A stretch of 64,000 bases of DNA from Carnegiea gigantea (taxonomy: Eukaryota > Streptophyta > Magnoliopsida > Caryophyllales > Cactaceae), in contig JAKOGI010000332.1 of NCBI GenBank assembly GCA_029747015.1, forward strand, positions 382,501 through 446,500, read 5' to 3'. Position 1 is the first letter of the stretch, and each line of letters starts with the position of its first letter. The position numbers and the translations under genes are program-made. Shown piece by piece: positions 10,805 through 22,976 of the stretch. The notes under the pieces are model-generated. The model worked only from the letters and a program-made list of their open reading frames with translations, made no database searches and was not told the DNA's origin.

Positions 10805-11660
10805 TTGTGTGTTCTTGGATTTGAGCACCTAAAGTCTTTGTCCAAGAATGATGATTTTGGAGAGATCTTTCAGACTTGTGAAGCTCATCTAAAACAGAAT
10901 TTCTTACTCCAAGAAGGTTACTTGTTCAAGGGAAACCGATTATGTGCCCCAAGGTGTGGCACTCGTGAGCTCATTATTAGAGAGGTTCATGGAGGCTCTG
11001 TGGTTAAACGCTTTGGTGAAGACAAGACTTATTTGATGGCTAAAGCATACTACTTTTGGCCTCACATTCTTAAAGAAGTTCAAGACTTGATCAAGAGGTG
11101 CTCTACTTATCAAATGGCCAAAAGTCATATGCTCTCTCAAGGCTTTACACCCCATTGCCAACTCATCATTAGTTGTGGCTAGATGTGAGCATGGATTCCA
11201 TGCTAGGTCTTCCATGCACCCAATGCAATAGGCATTCTATCTTAGTGATTGTGAATTGGTTTTCTAAGATGGTTCATTTTATTGCTTGTCACATAGCAAA
11301 TGATGCCTCTCATGTGGTCTATAATTATTTCAAGAAAGTGGTAAGACTTCATGGCATCTCTCTTTCCATTGTTTCGGATTAGGATCAAAGTTTCTTGGAT
11401 GATACTATGGAGGAAATTGCGAACTAAATTAAAGTTTAGTAATACTTGCCACCCTCAAATGGATGGCCAAATGGAGGTAGTGAACCGAACTTTGAGGACT
11501 CTGCTAAGGGTCCTTATAAAGAGGAACTTGAAAGCATCGCATCTCCTTCTTTCCCATGATGAATTTACATACAATAGGGCCCTAAGTAGGACCACAAATG
11601 AGTCACCATTCAAGGTGGTTTATGGCCAAAACCCCATCAGTCTACTTGATCTCTTGTGAA
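10805..11660 (+). pseudogene. Integrase, copy B
   Basis: Frames 10805-11182, 11173-11382 and 11351-11659 succeed each other. The HHCC domain (RELIIREVHGGSVVKRF, CSTYQMAKS) has a tyrosine replacing its last cysteine and lacks the second histidine. The core shows SMDSMLGLP with the first D, LSIVSD followed by a stop for the second D, and [16 protein letters not shown] for the E. Two frameshifts and a stop separate the catalytic residues. Confidence 0.8.
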
Positions 11661-11664
11661 TCCA

Positions 11665-12050
11665 CCAAGAGAAGATGCATTCTGAGGCTAGTCAAAGGGT
11701 GAAAGAGATTCAAGAGCTCTATAACAAGGAATAAGATTAGATTGAGAAGGCCAATGAACTTTATCAAAGCCAAGCCAGTAAGCACCAAAAGCAAGCTTTA
11801 TTTCAACTGGGAGATCTAGTTTGGGTGTACCTTAGGAAGGAAAGATTTCCTTCTAATAGGAAGTCTAAACTGATGCCACGAGTTCACGAACCCTTTAAGA
11901 TCCTTGAGAAGAAAAATGAGAATGCTTATAAGGTTGATTTTTTGGGAGAATATAGGTTTCTTGCATATTAAATGTGGCTGACCTCAAAACCGCATTTTAG
12001 TGTTCATAATCTTGAGAGTTATAGTCAAATTCTCTCCAATAAGGGGAGGA
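11665..12050 (+). pseudogene. Integrase C terminus and polypurine tract, copy B
   Basis: Degraded version of the copy A C terminus: LVWVYLRKERFPSNRKSK near 11815-11875, EPFKILEKKNENAYKVDF near 11887-11940, then NVADLK. The purine tract AATAAGGGGAGGA at 12038-12050 abuts LTR 3. Confidence 0.75.
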
Positions 12051-13131
12051 TAATGTACCCAATGAGGGGAAGCAAGGGGAACTTGATCATTATTATCCAA
12101 GCAATCCAAACAGCCAAGAAATCAAGGCAATAACTCAGCTCGTTAAGGAGTTCTAAGCTGTTGCAGTTTCTGTTTTAGCCCGAGAAAAGGATGAACTTTA
12201 CTGCCTTGTAACTTGACTAGCGGAAAAGAGGGGATTTGATTCATGCACTAAATTAAAGCTTACGAAGCCAAGAATCCAAAAAATTAAGTTTGAAGTCATT
12301 TAGAGTTCATTCGATCAGTCAAATTAAGCTCCAAAGTCAACTGCTCCAGATTCGTTCCCAACGGTAGTTGAGTAGCAAAGGGGCGAGTGGTTGAGATCCT
12401 TAACTAGCTGATTTGTGGGATTTCCTAGCACCAAAATGTTTCATAATATTGTCATCACTCCCCCCCCTAAAAAAAAAGATGGTGCTTTTGTCCTAGGGAT
12501 TTGCTTTTATCCAGCCACAAAGTATAAGAAAATCCCTGTTTACCGATTTTGAGTTGTTTATATTTTGGCTAAAATCCAGCTCGGTCAACACCTGTTTGTG
12601 GTCATTAAAGAGTACACGCAACTTTTCAAGGGTCCAAATAAGGTACTAGGAGACTACTAATCAGATTTCATTAGGTTATGACACTTATTTCGAATGAGAC
12701 TTAAAGCTAATGTGTTGTCAAGCTTTAAGCTCCTAATTCTACTTAGATTAAGCAAGTTGTATTTGTGCTCCGTAAGCTAAGTAGGGATGCATAAGCAACT
12801 TAGGAAAGGGTCTTATTAACCCCCTTTGGCTCTTGTATTCACCAGGTGGTGAGTTAATGAATGGTTGAGTTTAAACCCTCTTAAAGTTTCCGTGTCTTAC
12901 TTATCTCTCCTTTAACACTCTGGAGTGGTATTGAAGAGGCCCTTGTTGATCTTTGGGTGGTGTTTCTTATCTCAATTGATCAAAGGGTGGAGCTCTAAGT
13001 AATTTTGACGGTGATATCTAATCCAAGCTTTCTTAGTTTGTTCGTGTTCTTGTAACAATAAACCACAACCATCACACTTACTACTTGAAATCTCCTCTTG
13101 GCTTCAGCTCTTGGGACTTAGAAGTGCACCA
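12051..13131 (+). repeat. LTR 3 (3' LTR of copy B)
   Basis: 1081 bp, TAATGTACCC (first G mutated) to AGTGCACCA. Clear alignment to LTRs 1 and 2. Followed by TTGAG, the near match to TTTAG left of LTR 1. Confidence 0.88.
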
Positions 13132-13189
13132 TTGAGGGTGCTTACCTAATAACTGGTGCTTACTTGTACCATATATCTATACACACATA

Positions 13190-14393
<1,204 letters not shown>

Positions 14394-14478
14394 ATATGTG
14401 TATGTGTGTGTGTGTGGGGGGGGGACATGTGTGTGTGTTGGGGGGGGACATGTGTGTGTGTGCGCATATGTGTGCGTG

Positions 14479-14518
<40 letters not shown>

Positions 14519-14581
14519 TATATATGTGTATATATATATGCATATATATATAATATACATATATATATATATATATATGTG

Positions 14582-14633
<52 letters not shown>

Positions 14634-14670
14634 GACACACACACACACACATACATACATACACATATAA

Positions 14671-14742
<72 letters not shown>

Positions 14743-14810
14743 GCGCGTGCGCGCACACACACAAAAATAGATGTATATATATATATTTATTTATTTGTGT
14801 GTGTGTTATA
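14394..14810. repeat. Compound microsatellite: (GT)n, (AT)n, (AC)n with G8 runs
   Basis: Alternating (GT)n, (AT)n and (AC)n tracts. Two G-runs at about 14416-14424 and 14440-14447 fall in a near-duplicated unit of GT repeat plus GGGGGGGGACATG. Open frames here are low-complexity artefacts. Confidence 0.95.
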
Positions 14811-16097
14811 GCAACCATATGCTTAGGTGGACACCTCAAAACCCCAATTCTTGTTAGGTGGCTTTGGTATTTATTTTTGATCGGATTTTTTTTAAAAAAA
14901 AAAAGAGAAGCAACAGGGCATGGCACTAAAACTATTTTGGCAAAATATTTGTACAAAGAAGCAAAGGATTCCATCCAATGCAACATGCTTCTGCCTTATT
15001 TATTTATTTATGTTTATTTGGTGTGTTGAGAAATCACATCACCACGTTTATATCTCTTTTTTGGTGTGAACCACAACATAAAATTCATATTACCATTGGA
15101 TTATCCTTTGGTTCCATTATTTTGCTTGTGGATATGTATGATGATGCAAACGTGTTTTGTTATTGAATACTTGTAACACCTAATTTAATCCTTTGAATAA
15201 GTACATATTGCTTACTACGTGCATTGCATGATTCGATGACGGCTTGTATTTAACTCATTGTTGGCAACGCATTTTAATTTTTGGTTACTAAGGTTCTAAT
15301 CTCTTAAAATGGTTTTCAAAATAAATTTTTGCGAAAACATCTCAAATATTCCAAAATATTCATAAAAGGTCAAATAAAGGTCAAACTAGCTCATTTGTGA
15401 AGTTTCGATGACTAATGGCCATTTGTACCTAATTGAAGGTGCCATCAAAGGATCAAAATATAATTGAATCTACACAGTGAATTCCTTGTTGAATGAGCTT
15501 TCCAATAGTATATAAGGGGCTCAAACTCGATAAGTAACTGATGCCAGATGGTGAGATGTTTACAAAATTGGACATGTTTCATTCATGAGCCCATAAATCT
15601 TGCGGTACTTTTCCAAGTGGCGTAAAATCCTATTAATTAGAAAACTAACTCGCTAAGAATTCCAACAAAAAACGAGAAGGCTTTATCGGAGGTTAGATAA
15701 GAATCTTATTCTCTGAAAAAGTTGATCCTAAAAAACTGCACGGATCCGATATCTAGAAGCATGTGCTTAGGACCTTGTCTCGTTGCAGTTAATCTAGGGG
15801 GCATGATTAGCCATACCACTTGACCTAGTGACACTTAAGGGACCTAGCGACACTTAGGGAAGTCCCAGTAGAATGTCACCAAGTTCTCTCGTCTCCTGAT
15901 ACTACTGGTGGTTAAGATCTTCCACATAATCTACTAGTCTATTTTATACAATGTAATATTTTGTGTTTCTACGAACTCTAGGGGTTCCTCCTATTCACTA
16001 GTATACAGGTTCTTCCTACCCTTTGAAACACACATGAACACCTCTTCTTTTCCCTTCTTCCCCACGGAGAGACAATCCTTCTCTCTAACTTCTCTTG

Positions 16098-16100
<3 letters not shown>
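14811..16100. other. Anonymous sequence, possible LTR start at 15172
   Basis: No gene seen. TGTAACACCTAATTTAATCC at about 15172 resembles the usual start of Del/Tekay-type plant LTRs, and the downstream text (weakly C-rich, ending in a TC-rich leader near 16080) would fit an LTR. I could not find a matching end or second copy, so this is only a suggestion. Confidence 0.3.

Positions 16101-16150
<50 letters not shown>
16100..16150. repeat. (TC)n microsatellite
   Basis: About 25 uninterrupted TC units in a TC-rich context. Confidence 0.95.
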
Positions 16151-16151
<1 letters not shown>

Positions 16152-18538
16152 GATTCTTTTAGCCTTTTAGTTAAACTTTTCTTAATAAAACTTTGCTAAA
16201 ATAATTTCTCAAAAATGATAAACTAAAGTCATTATTTCATTTTCTGCGCAAAAAAAAAAAAGTGGTTGCTTTGGAACAAGCCTTGAACCGCCTTTAAGCT
16301 TGACTTTAGTTCAAAAAATTTAGGAACCATTAAGTTACTAAACCAGATCAAGATGAATCCTAAAGACTAAGTAAGATAATGAACAATTATGTTATCATAT
16401 CTCAGTTTTCATATGAAATTTCGTTTATCATGTTATTGCTTAACCCTTGCTAGATTTATACATATGTACGTTACTAAAATGGTCACAAATGTGTTCTTTA
16501 CATAAATGGGTGTGTCTAAATAAGTCATCACACAAGAATCTATACCCTGGATGCTTAACTAATTCAAGACTAATTTTTCATGAAAAACACTGGCATGAAA
16601 TTAGGGAACTTTCGATTAATCTTTTGTTTGTCCTTAGTACAAACCGCTTTGATGATAGGTATTGATGTTGGGTTATCCTAACCATCAAACATACACTAAT
16701 TCTTGATCCAAACTCTAGGTTCACAATCTTGGAGCAAAGAATGTCTCCGTCCATGACGTAGGGATATGTTTTTACGAAATCTTTTCCGAAAATAAAGTAG
16801 GTTTCTTATGGTTCCAAATTTTAAAGAAAAGTATGTGACCCCGCTTTCCTTAGTTCCTGAAACATCAACCAAAAGAACAACCAATGTTGAAAGGATCACA
16901 ACACCCCGGCACAAGTGCGGAGCTTTCAGCACTATAGAAAAAATGTCCAGATAAAGGTAGAAAGTTACCCAGCTCCAAACAAGAGGTTAGGAATTCTAAT
17001 GTTGATCTCCCTCAATTATTGTTTTCCCCCAATTGCGTGCCACGGTGGAGGCTCCTTTAGGATAATAATACCTTATATCCTTTTATGCTAATCCCAAGTG
17101 GTAAAACTTCCCCCTTCAGGGAATTTGTATTGAGCCGAAACATTCTCTTAGGCTTGGTCACCTCTTGCAAGCGTTGATCTCAACCTTATGCAGTCTAGAT
17201 TTCTATAAGGCCCAATTTGGTCCAATTGTTCTTGCTTTCCCTCTCCTGCTGCATCAATTGCTAGCCCATTAGTTGCGCTATGTAAACTTTAATGGTAGAC
17301 AACTTATCAACAAGAAAGAAAGGGCTTAATAGACCTGGTAAATGGGTCATTGGTTCGGGTACAGGTCGGGTTAAATTTGGCTTGGGTCATGTTTTCGGTT
17401 AAGGGATATTTCGGGTCAGTTGAGCTTAGGTCAGGTGAACTTCTATTTAGGTCAACTAATTTTTGGTCCAATAAGCATGTCATGAAACAATAAGCAACTT
17501 TATCTGAAATTTCAAGTCGAGTATGATTCGGTTCGGGTCAATTTGAATTCCGGGTCCACTTTCGGTGAGTCGGATGTCAGATGGGGTATGTATCCAGGTC
17601 ATTTGGTTCAGGTTTCGGGTCTCGGGTCAGTTTTGTCATGTTTAAGGTTATGTGTCCATTTAATTTTAATTATACCATCACTTAGTGAATGACATTTTCA
17701 CTTGTCAATTTGATGAGGGGATAACTTATTATATTTTCCCTCACTTTGTCTAGCACAACCATACATCTCTAATAAGCAAACTGCCACATCATAGCATTTC
17801 AAATTTCAAGGGTAATTATTTCATATACTACAATGAGGTCATGTTACATTATCTTCTTTACTTCAAGGCATGTTCTTCTGGACTTGTAATAAGTATTTAT
17901 TAGTCTTTATTTCTAAATTATGCTAAAACATACTAAATAATGTTGTATTGAATTGATTTATATATAATTGTAATAAAGCAAAGAAATGTATTTATAACAT
18001 TATTTAAATATGCACACGCCTAGCGTGAGTTATTTAAATCCATTGTTACTTATCTTGTCATCGAAGCCTAATATAAAGTGGATTTAGAATTCCTTAGTAA
18101 AATGATTGGTTTTTAATAGCAAATATTGTTTCAAAAAATGTCTAAGTTTTAAAGTAGGTTCTTAAGTAATTATGTAATTTTAGAAAATTAATAACAATTT
18201 TATGATGCTAAATAATACAATATTTCTTCAAAATAATAACAATTTTACAAGTACAACAATATTCACATAAATATTATAAGTAATAGTATGAAACATTTTA
18301 TTTAGTTACAAAATTTAATTTTTTTTAACACTTGATGGATTTTACAATTACAATAATAAACCTATTTACATGAGTAAAATAAGTCAAATTGTTGATAAAC
18401 AATTAGATGGTCTATTGAGTAACAACCTTATCCATGATTATTTTTTACAAGTGTTGAATGGTGCTAAACTGTGTTGAATGATGATGCGTTGAATTGTACT
18501 GAATTGTGTTGAATGCTGATGATAAGCACTTATAACAA
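16151..18538. other. Anonymous AT-rich sequence with a GGGTC-rich patch
   Basis: No gene recognised; the 78-codon frame at 16696-16932 (-) has no known relatives that I can name. From about 17335 to 17645 the motif CGGGTC / GGTTCGGGT recurs many times, a composition seen inside many plant nonautonomous DNA transposons. 18445-18525 repeats GTGTTGAATGNTGATG-like words. AACAA at 18534-18538 is the left flank of the next element. Confidence 0.45.
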
Positions 18539-19827
18539 TGATGGAAACGTGCCAGGGAAAGCAAGAATGGATGAAGAACACAAGCTAGAACACAAAGATA
18601 GCTCACAGCTTAAGAGAACCCGGAAGCTAACTTTAGGGACTTCAAGTGATTTCAAATGAATTTGAATAGTACTAAACTAGATGATTAGATAAGATACACC
18701 GCTAATCACTAGCTTAGGGCCCTTAATCTTGGATTAGAATAAGACACACCACCTAACCAAGAATCAAGACTCACTTGGTCACCACCTTAATCGGCCTAAT
18801 TAAGGACAATCGAGTTAAGTATTCAAGGAAACTCAAAGACACAAAGTCTTTCTCTTAATTCAAGGTTCAAGTGTATCTTACAAAATGAACATCCAAGGCA
18901 TTTAATAGCCTTGAATATACACGAAATGAGCTTTCCTTCTAAGCTAGGAAAGTCATTAAACTTACTTAAGCTAACTAGTACACGGTTTGAGCTTAATCAT
19001 GGCTAATCTGAAAGTTTAAGGCACAAAAAACATGTTCAAACTTTCAAAGACCTTTCCTAAGTATTAAGGAACTTAGATGACTCATTTTCTTCTCTAGGAA
19101 GGTAAACATTGCATGGTCTCCACCTCAAAAGCTGAAGTATGCAAGGTTGCCATGTGTTGTAAGTGTGGCTGGTTCATCGCTTGCAAAATGGCACCTTCCT
19201 CTTGCTCCACGTCTCTTGCTCGTGTGTGGCTGGGTGGCAGACTGACTAAGCACCTAAAAATAATCAACAAGGCAGGCACACACCTCTAGCAAACCCATCT
19301 AGGAGGGAAAACCACATAGCTAAGTAATCGGCTGTCAAGGTGGCCGTTTCTACCCATTTTTGTTCTGCTTGGTTGACACCTCAAATGCTGAGTAATCTGA
19401 GCTTTCTTTGCATGGAAGAAATCCTTAAGATGTCTAGAATACCCTCCCTTTTGAATCAAAGCATTTATACATCATTTGCTCCTTGAAATAGGCTGATTTC
19501 CAGAACCGTGTAGTCTCGGGTTCAATCCGCCATAGGACAGAAAATGAGCTGATTTAACCAACCAATTGAATTCCAAATTTGATGATTCCAATTCGACTTG
19601 AAAAGTAAGGTCTTAAACTTGTAAGAACACAAAAAAACGAGCACTTAAACTTGGATTAAGCTTGAGAAATAAGGTAGCAAAAACTGGGTGAAAATCCGGA
19701 TGAATAACCGGGTGCATCAACTTGAATGTTCTTCACCAAATAACTTATGGCCGCGGCTTGGGGCCTCATTTCCTGATTGTTTTGGATCATTTGAACATTA
19801 GTGGACCTTGTGGATGGACCTCCATCA
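18539..19827 (-). repeat. 3' LTR of copy C
   Basis: 1289 bp, near-identical to 24360-25648 with several visible substitutions. The polyprotein frame runs about 170 bp into it and stops at 19656. Both LTRs also carry CGGGTTCAATC (about 19518 and 25338), resembling a pol III B box; I attach no function to it. Confidence 0.93.
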
Positions 19828-20940
19828 TTCTCCCCTTGTTGGGAAGATTTGACCCTCAAATCTAAAAGATAGTCATCTGCTTCATAAGGACTTAAATCAG
19901 CAATGTTAAACGTAGCTGATACTCCATAATCTCCTGGTAAATCCACCTTATAAGCATTATCATTAATCTTCTCCAAAACCTCAAATGGACCATTTGCTCG
20001 TGGCATCAACTTGGTTTTCCTTTTGGAAGGAAAACGTTTTTTGCATAGATGTATCCAAACTAAGTCACCTGGCTTGAAGAGCTTCTCTCCTTTATGCTTG
20101 TTAGCTTGGACTGTATAAGATAGTGTAGTTTTCTCATTTTTGGCCTTCACTAACTCATGTAACTTTTGGATTTCTTCCACTCTAGCTACAGCATCCGCAC
20201 TAGGCCTTTGATCTAACGGACGGGGAATAAGATCAAGTGGACTTAGGGGATCAATCCCAAAGACCACCTTGAACGGTGAAAGACCAGTAGCCTTGCTTGG
20301 AGTCTTATTGTATGCAAACTCAGCATGTGGAAGTAATAGATCCTAAGCATTTGCTTGATGGTTAATCAAGACCCTTAAAAGAGTGCCAAGGGTTCGATTA
20401 GTAACCTCCGTTTTCCCATCTGTTTGTGGATGACAGGTGGTACTGTATTTGAGTTTAGTGCCAAATTTCTTCCACAAAATGATCCAAAAGTGACCTAAGA
20501 AGTTGGTATCTCGATCTGAGACAATGGAACGGGGAATTCGATGTAGTCTCATAACCTCTTTAAAATAAAGCTCAGCAACATGAGTAACATCACTAGTTTT
20601 GTTGCAGGGAATAAAGTGAGCCATCTTCGAAAATTGATCTACCACTACGAAGATAGAATCCTTGTTCCTTTGTGTCTTTGGTAAACCAAGTATGAAATCC
20701 ATACTTACGTCTACCCAAGGCAACATGGGAATAGGTAGTGGCGTGTATAACCCTTGGGGAAGCGAATAACTCTTTGCAATTTGACATGTACCGCATCTTC
20801 TAATGATGTCTTGAACGTCCTTCTTCATGCCTGGCCAATAATAATATTCCCTAAGCATGATTAGGGTCTTGTCTTCACCAAAATGGCCAGCTAACGATCC
20901 AGCATGGACTTCTCGAATCAGTAACTCACGATTGCTGCAT
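19656..20940 (-). pseudogene. Integrase with C-terminal extension into the LTR, copy C
   Basis: Frames 20343-20858 and 19656-20267, plus the piece upstream of 20858, form the integrase. Features in order: HHCC ([26 protein letters not shown]), first D in [11 protein letters not shown], second D in [11 protein letters not shown] in [14 protein letters not shown], then AEFAYNKTPS, the GPFEVLEKINDNAYKVDL segment and NIADLSPYEADDYLLDL. The frame continues through the PPT (SSQQGENDGG) into the LTR and stops after LISQA. A TAG at about 20342 (where related proteins have W in AWDLLLPHAEF) is the main break. All catalytic residues are present. Confidence 0.9.
19828..19842 (-). other. Polypurine tract of copy C
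   Basis: Minus-strand AACAAGGGGAGAA lies directly before the TGATGG start of the 3' LTR. In frame it encodes QQGEND of the integrase C terminus. Confidence 0.85.
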
Positions 20941-21536
20941 TTAGGGACGCATAATCTAGCACCCTTAAAAAGAAAGCCTTCTTGAACTAAGAAATCCCTT
21001 TTGGGATGTTTAGTTCATTCAGAATATAACACCCCAAGGTCTTCATCCTCCTGGTATAATGCCTTTAGATGCTCAAATCCAAAGATACAAGCATCTAACT
21101 GAAATAATAATAGATAACGCCCAGAAAGTGCATCGGCGCCTTGATTCAACTTGCCGGACTTATGCTTGATAGTGAAGTGAAAGGACTGGAGAAACTCAAC
21201 CTATTTGGCATGGTGTGAGTTTAGTTTGTGTTGGCCTTGAATATACTTCAAGGCCTTATGATCTGAATGCAGAATAAACTCATTGGCAATCAAATAATGA
21301 CTCAAATGTTCTAAGCATCGAACAATTGCATAGAACTCTTTATCATAAGTTGAATATCTCTTTCTAGTATTACATAACTTCTCACCGAAGAAGGCCAAAG
21401 GACATCCTTCTTGAGTAAGAATACCACCGATACTAACTCCAGAAGCATCGCACTGAAATTCAAAGACTTTCTCGAAGCAAGGTCAAGCTAGGATCAGTGC
21501 TTGAGTTAGTCTTTCTTTCACTTCTTCAAAGGCAGC
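20941..21536 (-). pseudogene. RNase H, copy C
   Basis: Frame 21201-21398 and neighbours give the RNase H domain: QCDASGVSIGGILTQEG, FGEKLCNTRKRYSTYDKEFYAI, HSDHKALKYIQGQHKLN, and GADALSGRY. The catalytic aspartates of CDAS, HSDHK and ADAL are kept. Stops interrupt at about 21200 (TAG where W is expected before VEFLQSFHF), 21485, 21536 and 21015. It links RT and integrase in the usual order. Confidence 0.87.
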
Positions 21537-22975
21537 TTAGGCTTTAGGATTCCAAGTAAATGAGGAACCCTTAAGAACTTTAGTCATAGGAGCTAAAATA
21601 GTGCTGAAATTGCGTATCAATCTCCTGTAGAAGGAAGCTAAGCCATGAAAGCTTCGAACATCATGAATACTTTTGGGAACAGGCCAAGTCCGAATAGCCT
21701 CAATCTTACTTTCATCCGCCTTAATACCATCTTCAGAAACAATATAACCTAATAAGGTAACTTCATGGGTAAAGAAGGTACACTTCTTAAGGTTGCCAAA
21801 CAATATCTCCTTTTCAAAAACAAGCATCACCTGAGTTAAGTGATCTTGATGCTCCTGCTCATTCTTGCTAAACACTAATATATCATCAAAGTAAACGACC
21901 ACAAACTTGCCCAAGTATGGTCGAAATACTTGATTTATCAATCTCATAAACGTACTAGGGGCATTGGAAAGACCAAAAGGTATAACCAACCATTCATACA
22001 ATCCACCTTTAGTCTTAAAAGCAGTTTTTCACTCATCACCCTCCCTAATACGAATCTTATAATAACCACTTCTCAAATCAATCTTACCAAACACCTTAGA
22101 GCCATGTAACTCATCCAACATATCTTCAAGCCTAGGTATAGGGTACCTATATTTGATAGTAATTTTGTTAATGGCCCTACTATCAACACACATCCTCATA
22201 CTACCATCCTTTTTTGGGACCAAAAGAGCCGGAACAGTACACGGACTCAAAGACTCTCGTACCAACCCCTTAGATATCAACTCTTCAACTTGACGTTGAA
22301 TCTCCTGGGTTTCTTTTAGATTTGTCCTATAGGCTGGCTTATTTGGTAAAATGGATCCAGGGATAAGGTCAATATGATGTTGAATGTCACGCTTTGGTGG
22401 TAAACCCGAAGGTATTTCATCTGGAAACAGGTGACTAAACTGATTCAATATGACCTTGGCTATAGGATGGAATGGAAGTGGTGTTTCTGGTTCTTCTTGC
22501 ACTTGCAATATCCACTCTTTCACAGTCTCAAACTCATGTTGAGAGGCTTTCAAAAGTGGCTCTCCATACGTCAAAAGCAAGTCAGATTGATTTTGGGTTT
22601 TTTGTGGTTTCATTTTGTAGAGTTCGGATGGTGATAAAGGATTAAGGGTAATCTTCTTGCCATCTTTGGTAAAGGAATAAGTGTTTAGGTAACCATTATG
22701 CATGACTTTCCTATCATACATCCATGGTCTCCCTAGTAGAATATGGCAAGCATCCATAGGGACAACATCATACCAAAGTTCATCTTGGTAGTTCTTACCA
22801 AGAGAGAATGAAATCAAGCAACGAGAGTTAACTTGTAATCCCTTGCTTTGATTAAGCCATTAAATATTGTATGGGTGTGGATATGTAATGGCCTGGAGGC
22901 CCAACTTCTCAATCATACTCAATGAAACAACGTTGGCACAACTTCCTCCATCGATGATTGAAGAGCAAACTTTAT
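21537..22975 (-). pseudogene. Protease and reverse transcriptase, copy C
   Basis: The protease active site IIDGGSCANV lies at about 22936-22965, just after a stop at 22976. A stop in NI(stop)WLNQ near 22860 precedes the long frame 22029-22817 with [50 protein letters not shown], and [15 protein letters not shown] single TGA where tryptophan is expected (EGDE-stop-KTAF, about 22026) separates it from 21537-22001, which has [18 protein letters not shown], the intact catalytic [12 protein letters not shown] and FLGYIVS-type text. RT is complete except for these stops. Confidence 0.9.
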
Positions 22976-22976
22976 C

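Larger units (their letters stand above)
1207..13131 (+). mobile_element. Tandem Ty3/gypsy chromovirus array: LTR-internal-LTR-internal-LTR
   Basis: Three related LTRs (1207-2319, 6747-7814, 12051-13131) enclose two separate gag-pol internal regions, so two element copies share the middle LTR. Each internal region starts with a PBS complementary to initiator-methionine tRNA (TGGTATCAGAGCC at 2322; TGGTATTAGAGCT at 7817) and ends with a purine tract (AACAAGGGGAGGA or AATAAGGGGAGGA). The flanks of the whole array are TTTAG (1202-1206) and TTGAG (13132-13136), a 5-bp duplication with one mismatch. Both copies are full of stops and frameshifts and cannot encode active proteins. Domain order PR-RT-RH-IN is that of Ty3/gypsy. 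The integrase C terminus reading into the LTR suggests the CRM clade of chromoviruses; that clade call is inference. Confidence 0.9.

Noticed and set aside
15172..16150. A complete Del/Tekay-type LTR beginning TGTAACACC
   Set aside because: The start looks right, but no matching end, partner LTR, PBS or PPT could be located.
16696..16932. 78-codon minus-strand frame
   Set aside because: Isolated, no domain; likely chance or an unidentified old repeat.
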